Shown here: piece by piece, positions 19,601 through 29,814 of the stretch
How positions within the stretch are numbered: the first letter of the stretch is position 1
Layout: each line of letters begins with the position of its first letter
From: Myoxocephalus aenaeus
Lineage: Eukaryota; Chordata; Actinopteri; Perciformes; Cottidae
DNA length: 64,000 nt
Direction: 5' to 3'
NCBI GenBank assembly: GCA_038501785.1
Contig: JBAMJR010000152.1
Location: 610,001 to 674,000, forward strand
Notes under the pieces: generated by a model
Database searches by the model: none
Told to the model about the DNA's origin: nothing
Seen by the model: the letters and a program-made list of their open reading frames with translations, nothing else
Program-made: the position numbers and the translations under genes

Positions 19601-22600
19601 GCAGACACTAAACTCTCCGACGTCACAGAGGAGAATAACGTGGATGCCAAACCTCTACCTGGTGCGTTTAGGCGTAATCGGACGTTCATACGCTTTAACC
19701 GTAACTCCGAACTGTTGTGTTTAATTCGTGCTCCTTTTTGCTTCAGAGTCCAGGACGAATGGCGTCGCTGAGGAGGAAGACTCTGAGCAGCTGCTGCATC
19801 CTGCAGGAGAAACAAAGACGAGTGAAGAAGAGGAGGAGGAAACAAAAGAGCAGGTGAGCATAGAGGCAGATATCCTAAACAATAAAATCAACAGATGCAG
19901 AAGGGAGTGACTGAAACTTCACGTTTTATTTGCGTTTTAGGTCATTTTTTTGGGGCATATTTTAAAGTGTCGATCGGCTTAAAACTCATGAAACAATCCA
20001 GCTGATCGTGTCAATTTCAGCGGCCTCGTTCTCTCGGTTAAACTTGAATTCATATCGTATCAATAATTTAAGTTTAAACCATAGATAAGGAAAAATAATG
20101 TGTAAGATTTAGTGGGGAAAAAGGGTCCAGGTTGAAAAATACCTACGTTACCCTTTACAGACTTCGACTGGAGCCAAATAAAATGGAATTTGGACATCCT
20201 TGTATTTCAATCTAATCAATATTAGATGATTGCATTGTATCACAAATCCTCTGCACAGGGGTTTATTATAGTCGGGTAAAGTTTAAGGAAGTGTTTTCTG
20301 TAAGCTGCACATTTTGTCTCTGCTTCCTCAGATCACAGCTTTTACAACAAAGTACACATGTAATCCAAATAAGTAAGAAATCAAATGGAAAAAAAACAGT
20401 TAAACCATTAAATTATAAAAAAATGAAAGCGGTCACACAGAGAAAATGAGCTTAAAATACCATAATCATCTTCTTTATTATAAATGATGACGGAGAAACT
20501 AAAAAAGAAAGTTTTAAATAGCAACTGTCTCTTGCACAATAACACTCACACTCACTCTCTCACACACACACACACACACACATAGCTGTTGTCCAGCCAC
20601 TGTAATAATGTGCTGATAGATGGACAGTAGCTCCAGTGTTGTTTTATCCCTCCGAAATACAAACAGACTCATTTCATGTCTGCTTGTCTCGTCTGTGTCT
20701 GTAGATGTGTGTTCGTTTGTTATTACAAGAGTGTGTGTTTGTCTGTGTGTGTCTGTGTCTGTGTGTTTTCTGTCGGGCCGGTGATGCAGCAGATAAATCT
20801 GTTTGGACAGAGTGATACTCCTGAGACAAACTGTGAGAGTTGTGGCTTTTTACTTTTGACATCACAAAATTGTTTCTGTTGAACAGCGTTAAATTAAAAA
20901 GCAGATTGTTTAAAACAAATGCAGAGAAGTCTAATTATAACAAAATAAAATAAAACGTTGATTTGTAGTTTCACATAAGATAAGTTGGGAATGTGTTGAT
21001 TCCTCTGTGCCACAGATTCCCTGATCCCAAACGAATACGCCTTTAACAAAAATTTGAAATAGATTTTATACATTTATGACCAGGTTTTATAGATTTACAT
21101 CTCGGACACTAAAAGACACCAAAGAGATTTAAGAGCGAGCTACAGAGAAACTCACAATGACTATGAAAGGGGGCAGAATTACCTCAGACACAAAACAACT
21201 AAGAACAGACGAGAGATAATAAAAAAAGACAAAGAATTACAAAGTGACACAAAAGAGACCAAAACAACTTAAAAAGAAATGCAAAATGACTTCAAAGAGA
21301 CTCAAAATGACTTCAAAATGACTTAAAAGAGACTCAAAACCACTTAAAAGAGACTCAAAACCACTTATAAGAGACTCAAAATGACTACAAAAAGACTCAA
21401 AATGACTACAAAAAGACTCAAAATGACTTCAGAGACTCAAAATTACTTCAAAATTACTTCAAAGAGACTCAAAACCACTTAAAAGAGACTCAAAATTACT
21501 TTAAAATGACTTCAGAGAGACTCAAAATTACTACAAAAAGACTCAAAACCACTTAAAAGAGACTCAAAACCACTTATAAGAGACTCAAAATGAGTTTAAA
21601 ATGACTTCAGAGACTCAAAATGACTACAAAATGACTCAAAATGACTTCAAAGAGACTCAAAACAACTTCAAAGAGACTCAAAATGGCATAAACAGACTAA
21701 ATGACTTCAGAGATACTCAAAACAACTTAAAAGAGACTCAAAACTACTTAAGAGACTAAAATGTACTTCATAGGGACAACAAAGAGACTCAGCACACTAT
21801 AAAAACAGGGCAAAGCAACCACATACAAAACATAACTATTAAAAGACAAAAAGAGACTAACCATTCCTAAAGTCTGAGTCTCTGTCCTCTGCTGGTTGGT
21901 GGGGCCCCTGGGCCTTGGGGGCCCCTTCTCTCACAGGCCTCCCCGGCCTGTGACCCCCAGGCCGGGGAGGGAGGTCAAAGTGTTGGCCTCCCTGTGTTGT
22001 AACCGCCTACCTGTTCATTCTTTACAGTCGGCTCCGGTTGAAGTGTCTGCTGAGGAGGAAGCGGTCGAGCCCACAGCAGCGGCCCCTGATGAAGAGGCCC
22101 CTGATGAAGAGGCCCCTGATGAAGAGGCCCCTGATGAAGAGGCCCCTGATGTGGCCCCTGAAGAAGAGGCCGGCGCTGAGCTGACGCAGGTTAGTGACCC
22201 GAGGCTGAATCCTCAGTATGTGGTTGTGTGAGATCCTTCCTCCAACAAGCCGACTTCACTTTAAGGCTCCTAAAAATACTCATATACTGTATTTTGTTAG
22301 TTCATTTTCACTTAAATGAAACTTTTTTTTTACCCGATTTCTTTGCTCCTCTCATACAGGAGAGGATATAACTAACTCTTCTGTGAAGATGTCACAGTTA
22401 AATGTTGCTTTTTCATCATTTTGAACACATTTGTCCTACATCTGAGCCACCAAACGGCTCTCTGTACATCTTCAGAAGAAATGAGTAGAAATGTTGATGA
22501 GTTTGGACCACGGCTCATAAAAACTGAGTGTTTGTTGGTTCCTGGCCAGCCGAGCCTCCTGTTTCCACTCGGCTCGCTCGCTGCACATCTGAAACTTATT

Positions 22601-25600
22601 TAGCGACCGTTTAGCCTCCAGCAGGAAAACACTGAGAGCTGCTGTTCTCTGCTGACTCAGCAAGTCTGTAAAAATATGCAGGCATGTGGAGGCTTGGGAT
22701 TAAATGTTGACGGGGAAGAGAAAGTCCAGATCGATGTTAATTGGTGTGACGCGTAATCAGGATAAGGATGTGAGTCATATATATATGATAGTTTAAACAA
22801 GATTTTTAAAGTTTGGTGCAAGTTTAAAGTGGGAAAACAGACTTTTCAGTATGTTTCTTCACAAAAATTCATTTTTTTTGTGTGCACAACATATAAATAA
22901 CGCAGCAACTTCACTAACTGAAACAAAACCCCCGTAAAAAACAAGATTTAAAGTAGTACATTTAACTGTAACATACATTTTACTGCTGAATTATCAGATA
23001 GTTTGTCTTAAGATTTAGATGAGTACAATGTTATCATAACTGATATAAATAAAGAGCAAAACTCTAACAAAAAAAACAACCAACTTCTAATAAACTAAAA
23101 ATTATGTATTTAAACATACTGTAAAATAGCTTTAAGGTTTCATATTACATGTTTTGTTTTCTTTCCTCAGGCGACAGAAGCAGCGACAGATGAAGCTGCA
23201 TGTGAGCCGACAGCTGTCAATCACACGGAGGAGGATGATGATGAAGAGGAGGATGAAGAGGTAGGCAGCGCTGCAAAGGTGCAGAACTGGTTGATATTTA
23301 TATATTTATATTGGACAGCTTATCCTTTTATTTTTATGCTTACTTTCCGTAAAAATCGACTGAGACCAGATGTAATTATTGTCATTGCGGTGCCAAAGAA
23401 TTGGGATTATCAAAGTGTTCACTCTGTCGGTCACAGCGCTCTGGTTCTCGTTTCCTCGCTCGTGTCCACGTTGTTTGAGTCGGTGCAGCTTTTCGTGTCT
23501 CACGGCGAGCGGAAAGGATCTAATCTGTGTCATGAATAGAAAAAGAAAAAACCAAAAAGTAGAAAGAAGCTCTCTCCCACCTGGTGTTGTTGACCTTTGT
23601 CGTTTCCTCTTGCAGAATCCCGCCCCGACGGCTCAGGGGACCAATGAGCAGCCGGCAGAGAGCGAAGCCCCGCCCCCCGCAGGTACGAGCGACCAATGAG
23701 ACGCTCGACGAGCGGCTCGTTCTTTAGGGTTATGCGCGGCATCTTTTCTGGCCTCTTTCTCACCGCGCTGACGGGAATCACAAGCTGTTGTGAAGAAACG
23801 GCTCGGAGGTGTTTTGTTTTTTCCTTTTGACGCTGACGAAAAGAAGAAGAAGAAAAACACACAATGGTTTTACATTTATTTTGAAAAGTCTGGACAAGCG
23901 TGTCAATCAGACAGTATCAAGTGTTTCAGGTTTGTTTCCACAGGTGTGACCTGATGATGCGTGAAAATCATTGTACAGTTGTGGATTTAAGAAAATTAAA
24001 TGTATGTTTTTAAGATAAAATAGATTGCAGAATTACAGCAGCAGACGGGTAAAGTCCATACAAGAGACACATAGTAATAGTAAAATAAAATAAAAAACAA
24101 GTAATATAAATAAACAGTAATAAAAAACAGTAAAGAATCCACAATAGCAGTATTATATATACAGACAGAATAAAAAGTATGCAGTTTAGGGCTGCAACCA
24201 ACTAGTTAGTTACTATCTGCAGATTATTTTCTTGATTTATCAATAAATTGTTTAAACAATGTCCTAAAGTAATTTCCTTTAAGACATTAATTTAAACCAT
24301 CAAAAAAAGTATTCACAATTTGGCATTTTTACTCACTTTAAGATTAGCTTTGAAAGTAGGGATTTTCTTCTCTTTTTAAAGGAACAGGAAGGAAAGTAGA
24401 ATCGTTAGATTAGATTTTGAATCCCCAAAGAAAACTTTTTCAAAGGTCCGTTCACCAAAATCCATAAAAGCAGAGCGTCACTCGCTGATGGTTTTAGTTT
24501 CCATACGTTTGTTTCTGAGGTTTCTGCCTTCGCACCAACACAAAGGAGCTGCATTTTATTATATTTGTGCCACTAAGAGCATTTAAAACATTTAGAAATG
24601 TCCACAGCAGCATATCTTCATAGGAACGGTGTGCTTATATAATAATAATTCACCGAACTCACTCCATTTTATTTAGGAGTTAAAAACACTTTATTTCCTT
24701 TTTATTGGCAGCACTTGTTTTTAAATGCAGAACTTCTTGGATCAGCGGCAGAAAAAACCCAGAAAAGAAAGTAAAAACATAGTTGAATTGTTTTACTAGG
24801 ATAACTGACTCGTGAAGCGCTGGAAGCAGAGAGAGAGTTTTCCTCATGTTTGACTTTCGTTGAGCTTGTCGGATCTCGTTAAGCGAACCGGAGCGACGAC
24901 TAGTCTGAGGACCGGTCACCTGGAACGCAGACGCCTCATTTACCAAAGCGCCTGAACGGAGTTCATGACTTTAGGGCAGAAACCAAAGTGAGCAGACATT
25001 TTTTGACTCGTCAAACTCGGGTTTAACTAATCGCTGCGTTGCACTGAAATAATTGAGCCGCCGTTAATGAGTTGATATTTCTTGTTTTTAGTGGAGATTC
25101 ATCAACAATGGTTAAAGTTTTCATCGCCACCATGAGGACAACCATCTCCATCTTTCCTGCACTTTGTTTTATGACACATTTATTTAGTTTTATTACTAAA
25201 TACCTGCAAAACGAACGGCGTTCCCAGCGGCCTCGGCATGCTAACGGGCTAAATTCCTTTAGCTCAAAGCACTGGTGCGCCCGAATGCAGCCTTACTGAG
25301 TTTATTTACCCAGAATTCAATGTGGAAATATGCTCTTTTAAATGCTGCATCAGCAACCAGTCGTGTGGTGAATTTGGCGGCAATCTGGCCTCGTGTGATC
25401 TGATTATTTTTAGCTCAATTCTGTTTGAATGGAAACTCAAAACATTTGGTGTTCTTCACCGCTGTTGTGAAAGAAGGAAATAATGAGATTAAAACCGGCT
25501 TTAAAACTCCTTTTTTAGACATTTTCTGTTCAGAAGTAACTATTCTAACTATAAGAAGTGATTTAAATGTTATGTTTGTTACAAAGCATTTAGACGCAGA

Positions 25601-28600
25601 ATATTTGTTTGATAATCTCGCTTTAAATTCGACTTTGTCTCATTTTGTTGTGTCGCTGTTATTGTTCCTGCACTTTAGTAGTTTAGATTAAGGATTAAAC
25701 AAAATACATTTTCTTCATCGTGTCTCTAAATGTCATGTTGGGTAAAATAGCTCTTTTTAGTACCAATGAAATACAGCAGATATAGACAATATAATGAAAA
25801 CATTGGGTTTCATCTCTTTTTTTTTTCAGACTCTGAGGAAGAGGAGGAGGAAACATCAAAGGTACCGAGAACAATTAGCCTTTTTAGGCCCAAACAAAAG
25901 CTGTACAGTCGTGTTAGGAGAGAATCTGAACATGAGAACATGAACAAAAAGGTGATTACAGTTAATTGGCGTGCGTGTTTTACTCTCCTGTCGTGTGTTC
26001 ACTCAGAGGTCAGAGGTCGTTACTCTCTCGTCTCCGCTGAAGCCTGAAGACGAGACGGAGGACGCCGCCGCCGCCGCCGGTAACACACGTGGAGATTTCA
26101 TTAGCTTGTGACAGTGAACTTCAACGCATTGATGTAATGGATCTAATTAATATAGCGCTCGTTTATCTTTATGTGTTTTATATATTTAATATTTCTCGTT
26201 TAGGAGGTTGTGGAAGGTCTTTAATCGAACCAAAACAAACTATATCACAACTTTTTAACACTACTTTTTACCAAATATAAACTTTTTTCTATCATAAACC
26301 TTGACTAGTTGAACACAGTATCCTCAAATCCTTTTAAAGCACTAATTAAATATATTACCTGCAGATTGGCAGATTTATTACTTACTAATGTATTTTTAGA
26401 TGTATAAAATACATATTTAAAATATCCACCATGTGTAAATATTGAATTGTTTTATTACAAAAAATTAGCAAAACTTCATTGGTGATCTCTGTCCAATGAC
26501 TGAAGACGACCCGGATGGATAAACAAGGATTGTGTCATTTAATTATTTTGTATTATGTCCAGTTTCTGCTCCGTTGGACGCGTTTAAAGAGAAATTAAAA
26601 ATAAACACTTTCTCTGTTCTGTTGTAGAAAAGGAAACGGTGGACGAGCCAGAAGACCCAGAAGTCTCCATCGTCCTCAACCTCGACGACGATGAGAGCGA
26701 CGCAACCGAGCAGGAAACCGGCCGACCGCTGGCCGAGGAGGAAGAGGAGGAGTCCTGCGAAACTCCCAAGAAGAGGAAGAGGAAGAAGAGCAAAGGGGAC
26801 GCAGAGACGCCGAGCGCAGACTCATCCGGCGTAGACGCTTCCAGTGATACTCCTCTTTCCACCAAGTCTGCCAAAAAGAAGAAGAGAGGCAAAAAGGTAG
26901 AGGAAGAGGTGGCGGAGGAGGAAGAGGTGGCAAAGGAGGAAGAGGAGGAGGAGGAGGAGATGTCTCCGGCCACTTCACCAGACAAGAAGAAGAAGACTAA
27001 GAAAAGGAAAAGGCTGCAAGATGAAGCGGAAGAGAACCAGGAGGAAACTCCCGCCACTCCTTCGAAGAGTAAAATTAAAAAGAAAAAGAATAAGGTGAAG
27101 GAAGTGGAGGAGAGCGAGGTGGTGGTGGTGGAGGAGGAGGTGGTGGTGGTGGAGGAGGAGGTGGTGGCAGTAGAGGAGGAGGAGGAAGAGGAGGCGGAGG
27201 TGGTGGCAGTAGTGGAGGAGGAGGTGGTGGCAGTAGAGGAGGAGGAGGAAGAGGAGGCGGTGGCAGTAGAGGAGGAGGAGGAGGAAGAGGAGGTGGTGGC
27301 AGTAGAGGAGGAGGAGGAGGAAGAGGAGGTGGTGGCAGTAGAGGAGGAGGAGGAAGAGGAGGTGGTGGAGATCGTTGAGAGTCCACCAACGGAGAAGAAG
27401 AAGAAGAAAAAAAAGAAAAAGCAGACAGAGGAGGGCGGACAAAACGAAGAGGAGCTGCCGTCTGATGAGAGACCAGCAGGGGGCGACGAAGACACAGAAA
27501 ACGAGCAGGAGGCCACAGGTAGTCAGAAAATATACTTCTCTCCTTCTTGAATACGACTCAAAGCCTAAAAGTTGACACAGAAAACCTACCTTGAGTTTTT
27601 AAAAGTGATGTACAGTTGAGGAGTGACGTGTATATAAAGTATGGCACTTAAAATGAGCTCCACTACAACATTAATAGTAGCGTTACAGTAAATAAAAGGA
27701 TTAGCATTACGATCACAGAAGCCTAAAGGCAGAATGAGAAGGACAAAGCATGGATTATTTCATCACTCATGACCCACATGACCAACTTCTTCCACTGCTT
27801 TTTATTCTACTCCTTTTTGTTTGTTTTTTAGACGCAAACTCGTCTCAGCTCTCCTCGGCCAAAAAGAAAAACCGTCCCAGGAAGAAACTCAGCCTGAAGA
27901 AGAGAATTAAGAAGAAGAAGAAGAGCGTCATCCCTCCAGAGCCGACTGCAGAAGGCCCGACTCTCAACGGCAGAAAGAAGTCAGTGCAGGTTTTTATTTG
28001 GCATCTGCATGCATTAAAGAATACTGTGTATTTAGGGGAAGTTTGCAGTATGGAATGACGCAGAACACAAAATATTCATACGGTAAAAATGAACGACGCG
28101 CACAAAGAGAAAAATGAATATCTGTATTGTAAATATTGCCGTCGGAGAAATTAAACTTGATGAATTCTTCCAGACAAAAGCGGAGCCAGGAGGCAGCGGA
28201 GGAGACGCCTCAACCCGACGAGACCGACGACACACCAACGAAGAAGAAGAAGAAGATCAGAGCGAACGCGGGGCAAGAAGAGAACGCCTCAAAGGAAAAC
28301 CAACCGCCACAGCCGGAGACAGAGAAGAAGAGGAGGAGGAAGAAGAAGAAGGAGGAGGAGGAAGAGGAGGAGGAGATGAGCTCCGAGCCGCCTGAAGTGG
28401 ACTCGACTCCGCTTTCAAATGGAAGCAAGAAGAAGAAAAAGAAGACGAAGGCTGGAGACGACGAAGAGGCGACGGAGACCTCGACTCCCGTCGCCGTGAG
28501 CCACGACGGCCCTGCGAAGAGAAAGAGTACGAGGCTTTCTCATTGGTCACCACGATATCTTTAATTATATCTGCATTGTTGGAGCTTTATTTTAATTATT

Positions 28601-29425
28601 GATTATTAATATTATTGATGAGAAGTTGCTTCTGTGTAGCTGTTTGACCAAACACTCTAACGGTTAACACAAAGTGCGTTTTTAACAATTAAGAAAGCTG
28701 TGAAATGTCAATAATTCTGACATTTTTTAATCTTAGTTAACTAAAACTAGACAAAAAAAAACAGTTCTTAATGTTTTTGAAAGGAAAGGTGTCTTCAATA
28801 TTGATTTCAAAGTGTAATTTATTTTCACATGAAAAAGAACCAAACACAAATGAAGGGTTTTGGATTCATGAATTAAATATTAACAACAACAGCTTCACAA
28901 AGTGCTGATCTTCATGTTTTTAATACCGACTGATCTGCAGAGAGGAACGGCTTGAAGCAGAAACTGGAAGAGACGGAGCCGGCTGCAGACGAACAAACTC
29001 CTCCGGCTTCTCTGGTGAGAAACAAACAAATCTGACTTTTAATAAACAAAATTAGAAGTTTAATGCTCACAGAAATGTACATTTTGCAAAGTTTTAATCT
29101 GCAGTAGGAATAGTCAGAGTGCCTACATTGCTTTATTTATGCGTATTCTTCCTTTTCCACTGCTGCTTGAGTTGTATTTATTTTTGCAAACATCCACCAT
29201 CACACTCTTCATCTTCCTCATCAGACCTTCTTGTATCTGCGCTCTTCCATTATTTAAGATGGCGTTTTTAGAGATTCTCTGATTATTTCAATTTGGGGAG
29301 TGACTGTTAATGCTTCTCCACCACAAGCTGTTTGTTTTTTTCTCACAAAACTTCTTTCTTCCTTATTTTTCCAGAAAAAGAAAACCCCCAAAAAGAGGAA
29401 AATCGCCCAGATCACCTCTGAATAG
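16523..29425 (+). CDS. tcof1: Treacle ribosome biogenesis factor 1
   Basis: Treacle is a nucleolar scaffold that supports Pol I transcription and pre-rRNA modification. Coding exons: 16523-16627, 17888-17943, 19489-19661, 19747-19853, 22028-22189, 23171-23260, 23616-23682, 25830-25861, 26007-26079, 26628-27518, 27832-27979, 28174-28526, 28941-29014 and 29375-29425. All have GT-AG sites and join in frame to 793 codons plus stop. The N-terminus (MASQEDDALLFLIFQHLK...) plus exon 2 (NLLDIYTSWNK) is the LisH-type segment shared by treacle and Nopp140. The middle is acidic (Glu-rich) with Lys clusters. The end is Lys-rich (KKKTPKKRKIAQITSE). The Nopp140 SRP40-type C-terminal domain is absent, and arsi is the divergent neighbour as in human 5q32, so tcof1 is preferred over nolc1. 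It is about half the human length (about 1,490). Confidence 0.88.
17888..17943 (+). CDS. tcof1: tcof1 coding exon 2 (56 nt)
   Basis: It encodes VETPEESSNLLDIYTSWN plus two bases of Lys. LLDIYTSW matches the LLDIYxxW signature that follows the LisH helices in treacle and Nopp140. The donor is AA/GTAAGT. Confidence 0.9.
18958..19145. repeat. Minisatellite of TGTACATAA/GTTCTGTACATAA units
   Basis: About ten units of mixed 11- and 14-bp type, in a tcof1 intron. The minus strand shows artificial YRTLCTEHYVQN frames. Confidence 0.95.
19489..19661 (+). CDS. tcof1: tcof1 coding exon 3
   Basis: It encodes LCSLAQHAKQEAEDSATT, a Lys run, IKPEPASSAEEEEAADTKLS and DVTEENNVDAKPLP. The acceptor TTGCAG follows a (GT)13 run instead of a normal pyrimidine tract. 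The donor is CCTG/GTGCGT. Confidence 0.88.
19747..19853 (+). CDS. tcof1: tcof1 coding exon 4
   Basis: It encodes ESRTNGVAEEEDSEQLLHPA, GETKTS and an acidic run, ending ETKEQ. It sits only 85 nt after exon 3, with acceptor TTTTTGCTTCAG and donor CAG/GTGAGC. Confidence 0.88.
21240..21790. repeat. Degenerate 20-bp repeat (AAGAGACTCAAAAxxACTT)
   Basis: About 25 diverged units of GAGACTCAAAATGACTTCAA or GAGACTCAAAACCACTTAAA lie in the tcof1 intron before exon 5. No gene. The rest of that intron (19854-22027) is AT-rich and unique. Confidence 0.9.
22028..22189 (+). CDS. tcof1: tcof1 coding exon 5, with APDEE repeats
   Basis: It is 54 codons, starting SAPVEVSAEEEAVEPTAA and ending EEEAGAELTQ. A 15-bp unit (GCCCCTGATGAAGAG) is repeated four times in tandem plus partial copies, giving APDEE repeats. 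The acceptor is CATTCTTTACAG and the donor CAG/GTTAGT. Confidence 0.88.
23171..23260 (+). CDS. tcof1: tcof1 coding exon 6
   Basis: It is 30 codons: ATEAATDEAACEPTAVNH, TEEDDD and a Glu/Asp run. The acceptor is GTTTTCTTTCCTCAG and the donor GAG/GTAGGC. Phase 0 at both ends. Confidence 0.87.
23616..23682 (+). CDS. tcof1: tcof1 coding exon 7
   Basis: It encodes NPAPTAQGTNEQPAESEA then PPPA plus one base. The acceptor is TTTCCTCTTGCAG and the donor CAG/GTACGA. Confidence 0.82.
24015..24180. mobile_element. Dispersed teleost retroposon fragment, copy C
   Basis: It shares the blocks ATTACAGCAGCAGACGGGTA, ACAAGAGACACATAGTA and CAGTAAAGAATCCACAATAG with the copies in arsi introns. It lies in the 2.1-kb tcof1 intron between exons 7 and 8, in which no other exon was seen. 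Confidence 0.7.
25830..25861 (+). CDS. tcof1: tcof1 coding exon 8 (32 nt microexon)
   Basis: It encodes DSEEEEEETSK, with the Ser-Glu pattern of a casein kinase 2 site. The acceptor follows a long T run (TCTTTTTTTTTTCAG) and the donor is AAG/GTACCG. Its phases fit exons 7 and 9. Confidence 0.8.
26007..26079 (+). CDS. tcof1: tcof1 coding exon 9
   Basis: It encodes RSEVVTLSSPLKPEDETED followed by five Ala from a GCC run, plus one base. The acceptor is TGTGTTCACTCAG and the donor GCCG/GTAACA. Confidence 0.8.
26628..27518 (+). CDS. tcof1: tcof1 coding exon 10, large acidic/basic exon
   Basis: This is the largest exon (891 nt). It starts EKETVDEPEDPEVSIVLNLD and alternates acidic runs with lysine clusters (TPKKRKRKKSKG, SAKKKKRGKK, TSPDKKKKTKKRKR, KIKKKKNK). 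At about 27115-27370 a GGAGGTGGTGG-type minisatellite codes Val/Glu repeats (VVVVEEE, VVAVEEEEEE). It ends in Lys-rich and Glu-rich sequence. The lysine clusters are candidate nucleolar localisation signals. Confidence 0.88.
27832..27979 (+). CDS. tcof1: tcof1 coding exon 11
   Basis: It encodes DANSSQLSSAKKKNRPRKKL, SLKKRIKKKKKSVIPPEPTA and EGPTLNGRK plus two bases. The donor AA/GTCAGT (27980) is chosen because it keeps the Lys-rich frame of exon 12. A second GT ten bases downstream (CAG/GTTTTT) would shift the frame to a stop at 28395. Confidence 0.82.
28174..28526 (+). CDS. tcof1: tcof1 coding exon 12
   Basis: It encodes QKRSQEAAEETPQPDETDD, a Lys run, QEENASKENQPPQPE, mixed Arg/Lys and Glu runs, SSEPPEVDSTPLSNGSKKKK and AVSHDGPAKRK. 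The alternating acidic and basic blocks are treacle-like. The donor is AAAGA/GTACGA. Confidence 0.83.
28941..29014 (+). CDS. tcof1: tcof1 coding exon 13
   Basis: It encodes RNGLKQKLEETEPAADEQ then TPPASL, ending in phase 0 at donor CTG/GTGAGA. The acceptor is TGATCTGCAG. Confidence 0.83.
29375..29425 (+). CDS. tcof1: tcof1 last coding exon
   Basis: It encodes KKKTPKKRKIAQITSE and the stop TAG at 29423-29425. The basic end is typical of the treacle C-terminus. The exon continues six bases into the 3'UTR before a strong donor, CTCG/GTAAGT. Confidence 0.86.
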   Translation, partial: KKKTPKKRKIAQITSE

Positions 29426-29814
29426 ATCTCGGTAAGTTGAATGTTTTTTTTTTTTTTTTCAGGGTGTTTTTATATTTTATTTTAGAGCTTTTTCCAATTA
29501 GCTGTGAAACTTTTCAAGCGCAATAGTTTTTTCTTCTCGGTTTAGAGATAGATATCTATGGTTCATCTCACATTTTTGATTAAAAAACATTTCCTGAGAT
29601 GGATTTTTTTTATTTGATATTTTACCTCCAGGGAGTTATTGTTAAGCTCAATAATAACAATAGAAATAAATGATAAAATGCCTCAAATCACAGTAAAATT
29701 AAATGGAAAAACATTACTGATGGCACAGAAGAGACAAAGTAAAGCACATCATGCTTTGTCCGTCTCATTTAAATTGAAGTGATGACTAATTAAGATTTTC
29801 TTTCCCCCCCTCAG

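Noticed and set aside
26584..27516. 310-codon Ser/Thr-rich frame and Leu/Pro-rich frames antisense to tcof1 exon 10
   Set aside because: They are shadows of GAG/GAA/GTG-rich coding sequence on the plus strand. They have no splice or conservation support.
28114..28395. Glu/Gly-rich alternative frame over tcof1 exon 12 as a separate gene
   Set aside because: It is an out-of-frame reading of the same exon. I kept it only as a possible product of the downstream donor.
16523..29425. Naming the LisH gene nolc1 (Nopp140)
   Set aside because: The N-terminus fits both paralogues. There is no SRP40-type C-terminal domain, the tail is Lys-rich as in treacle, and arsi is the neighbour.
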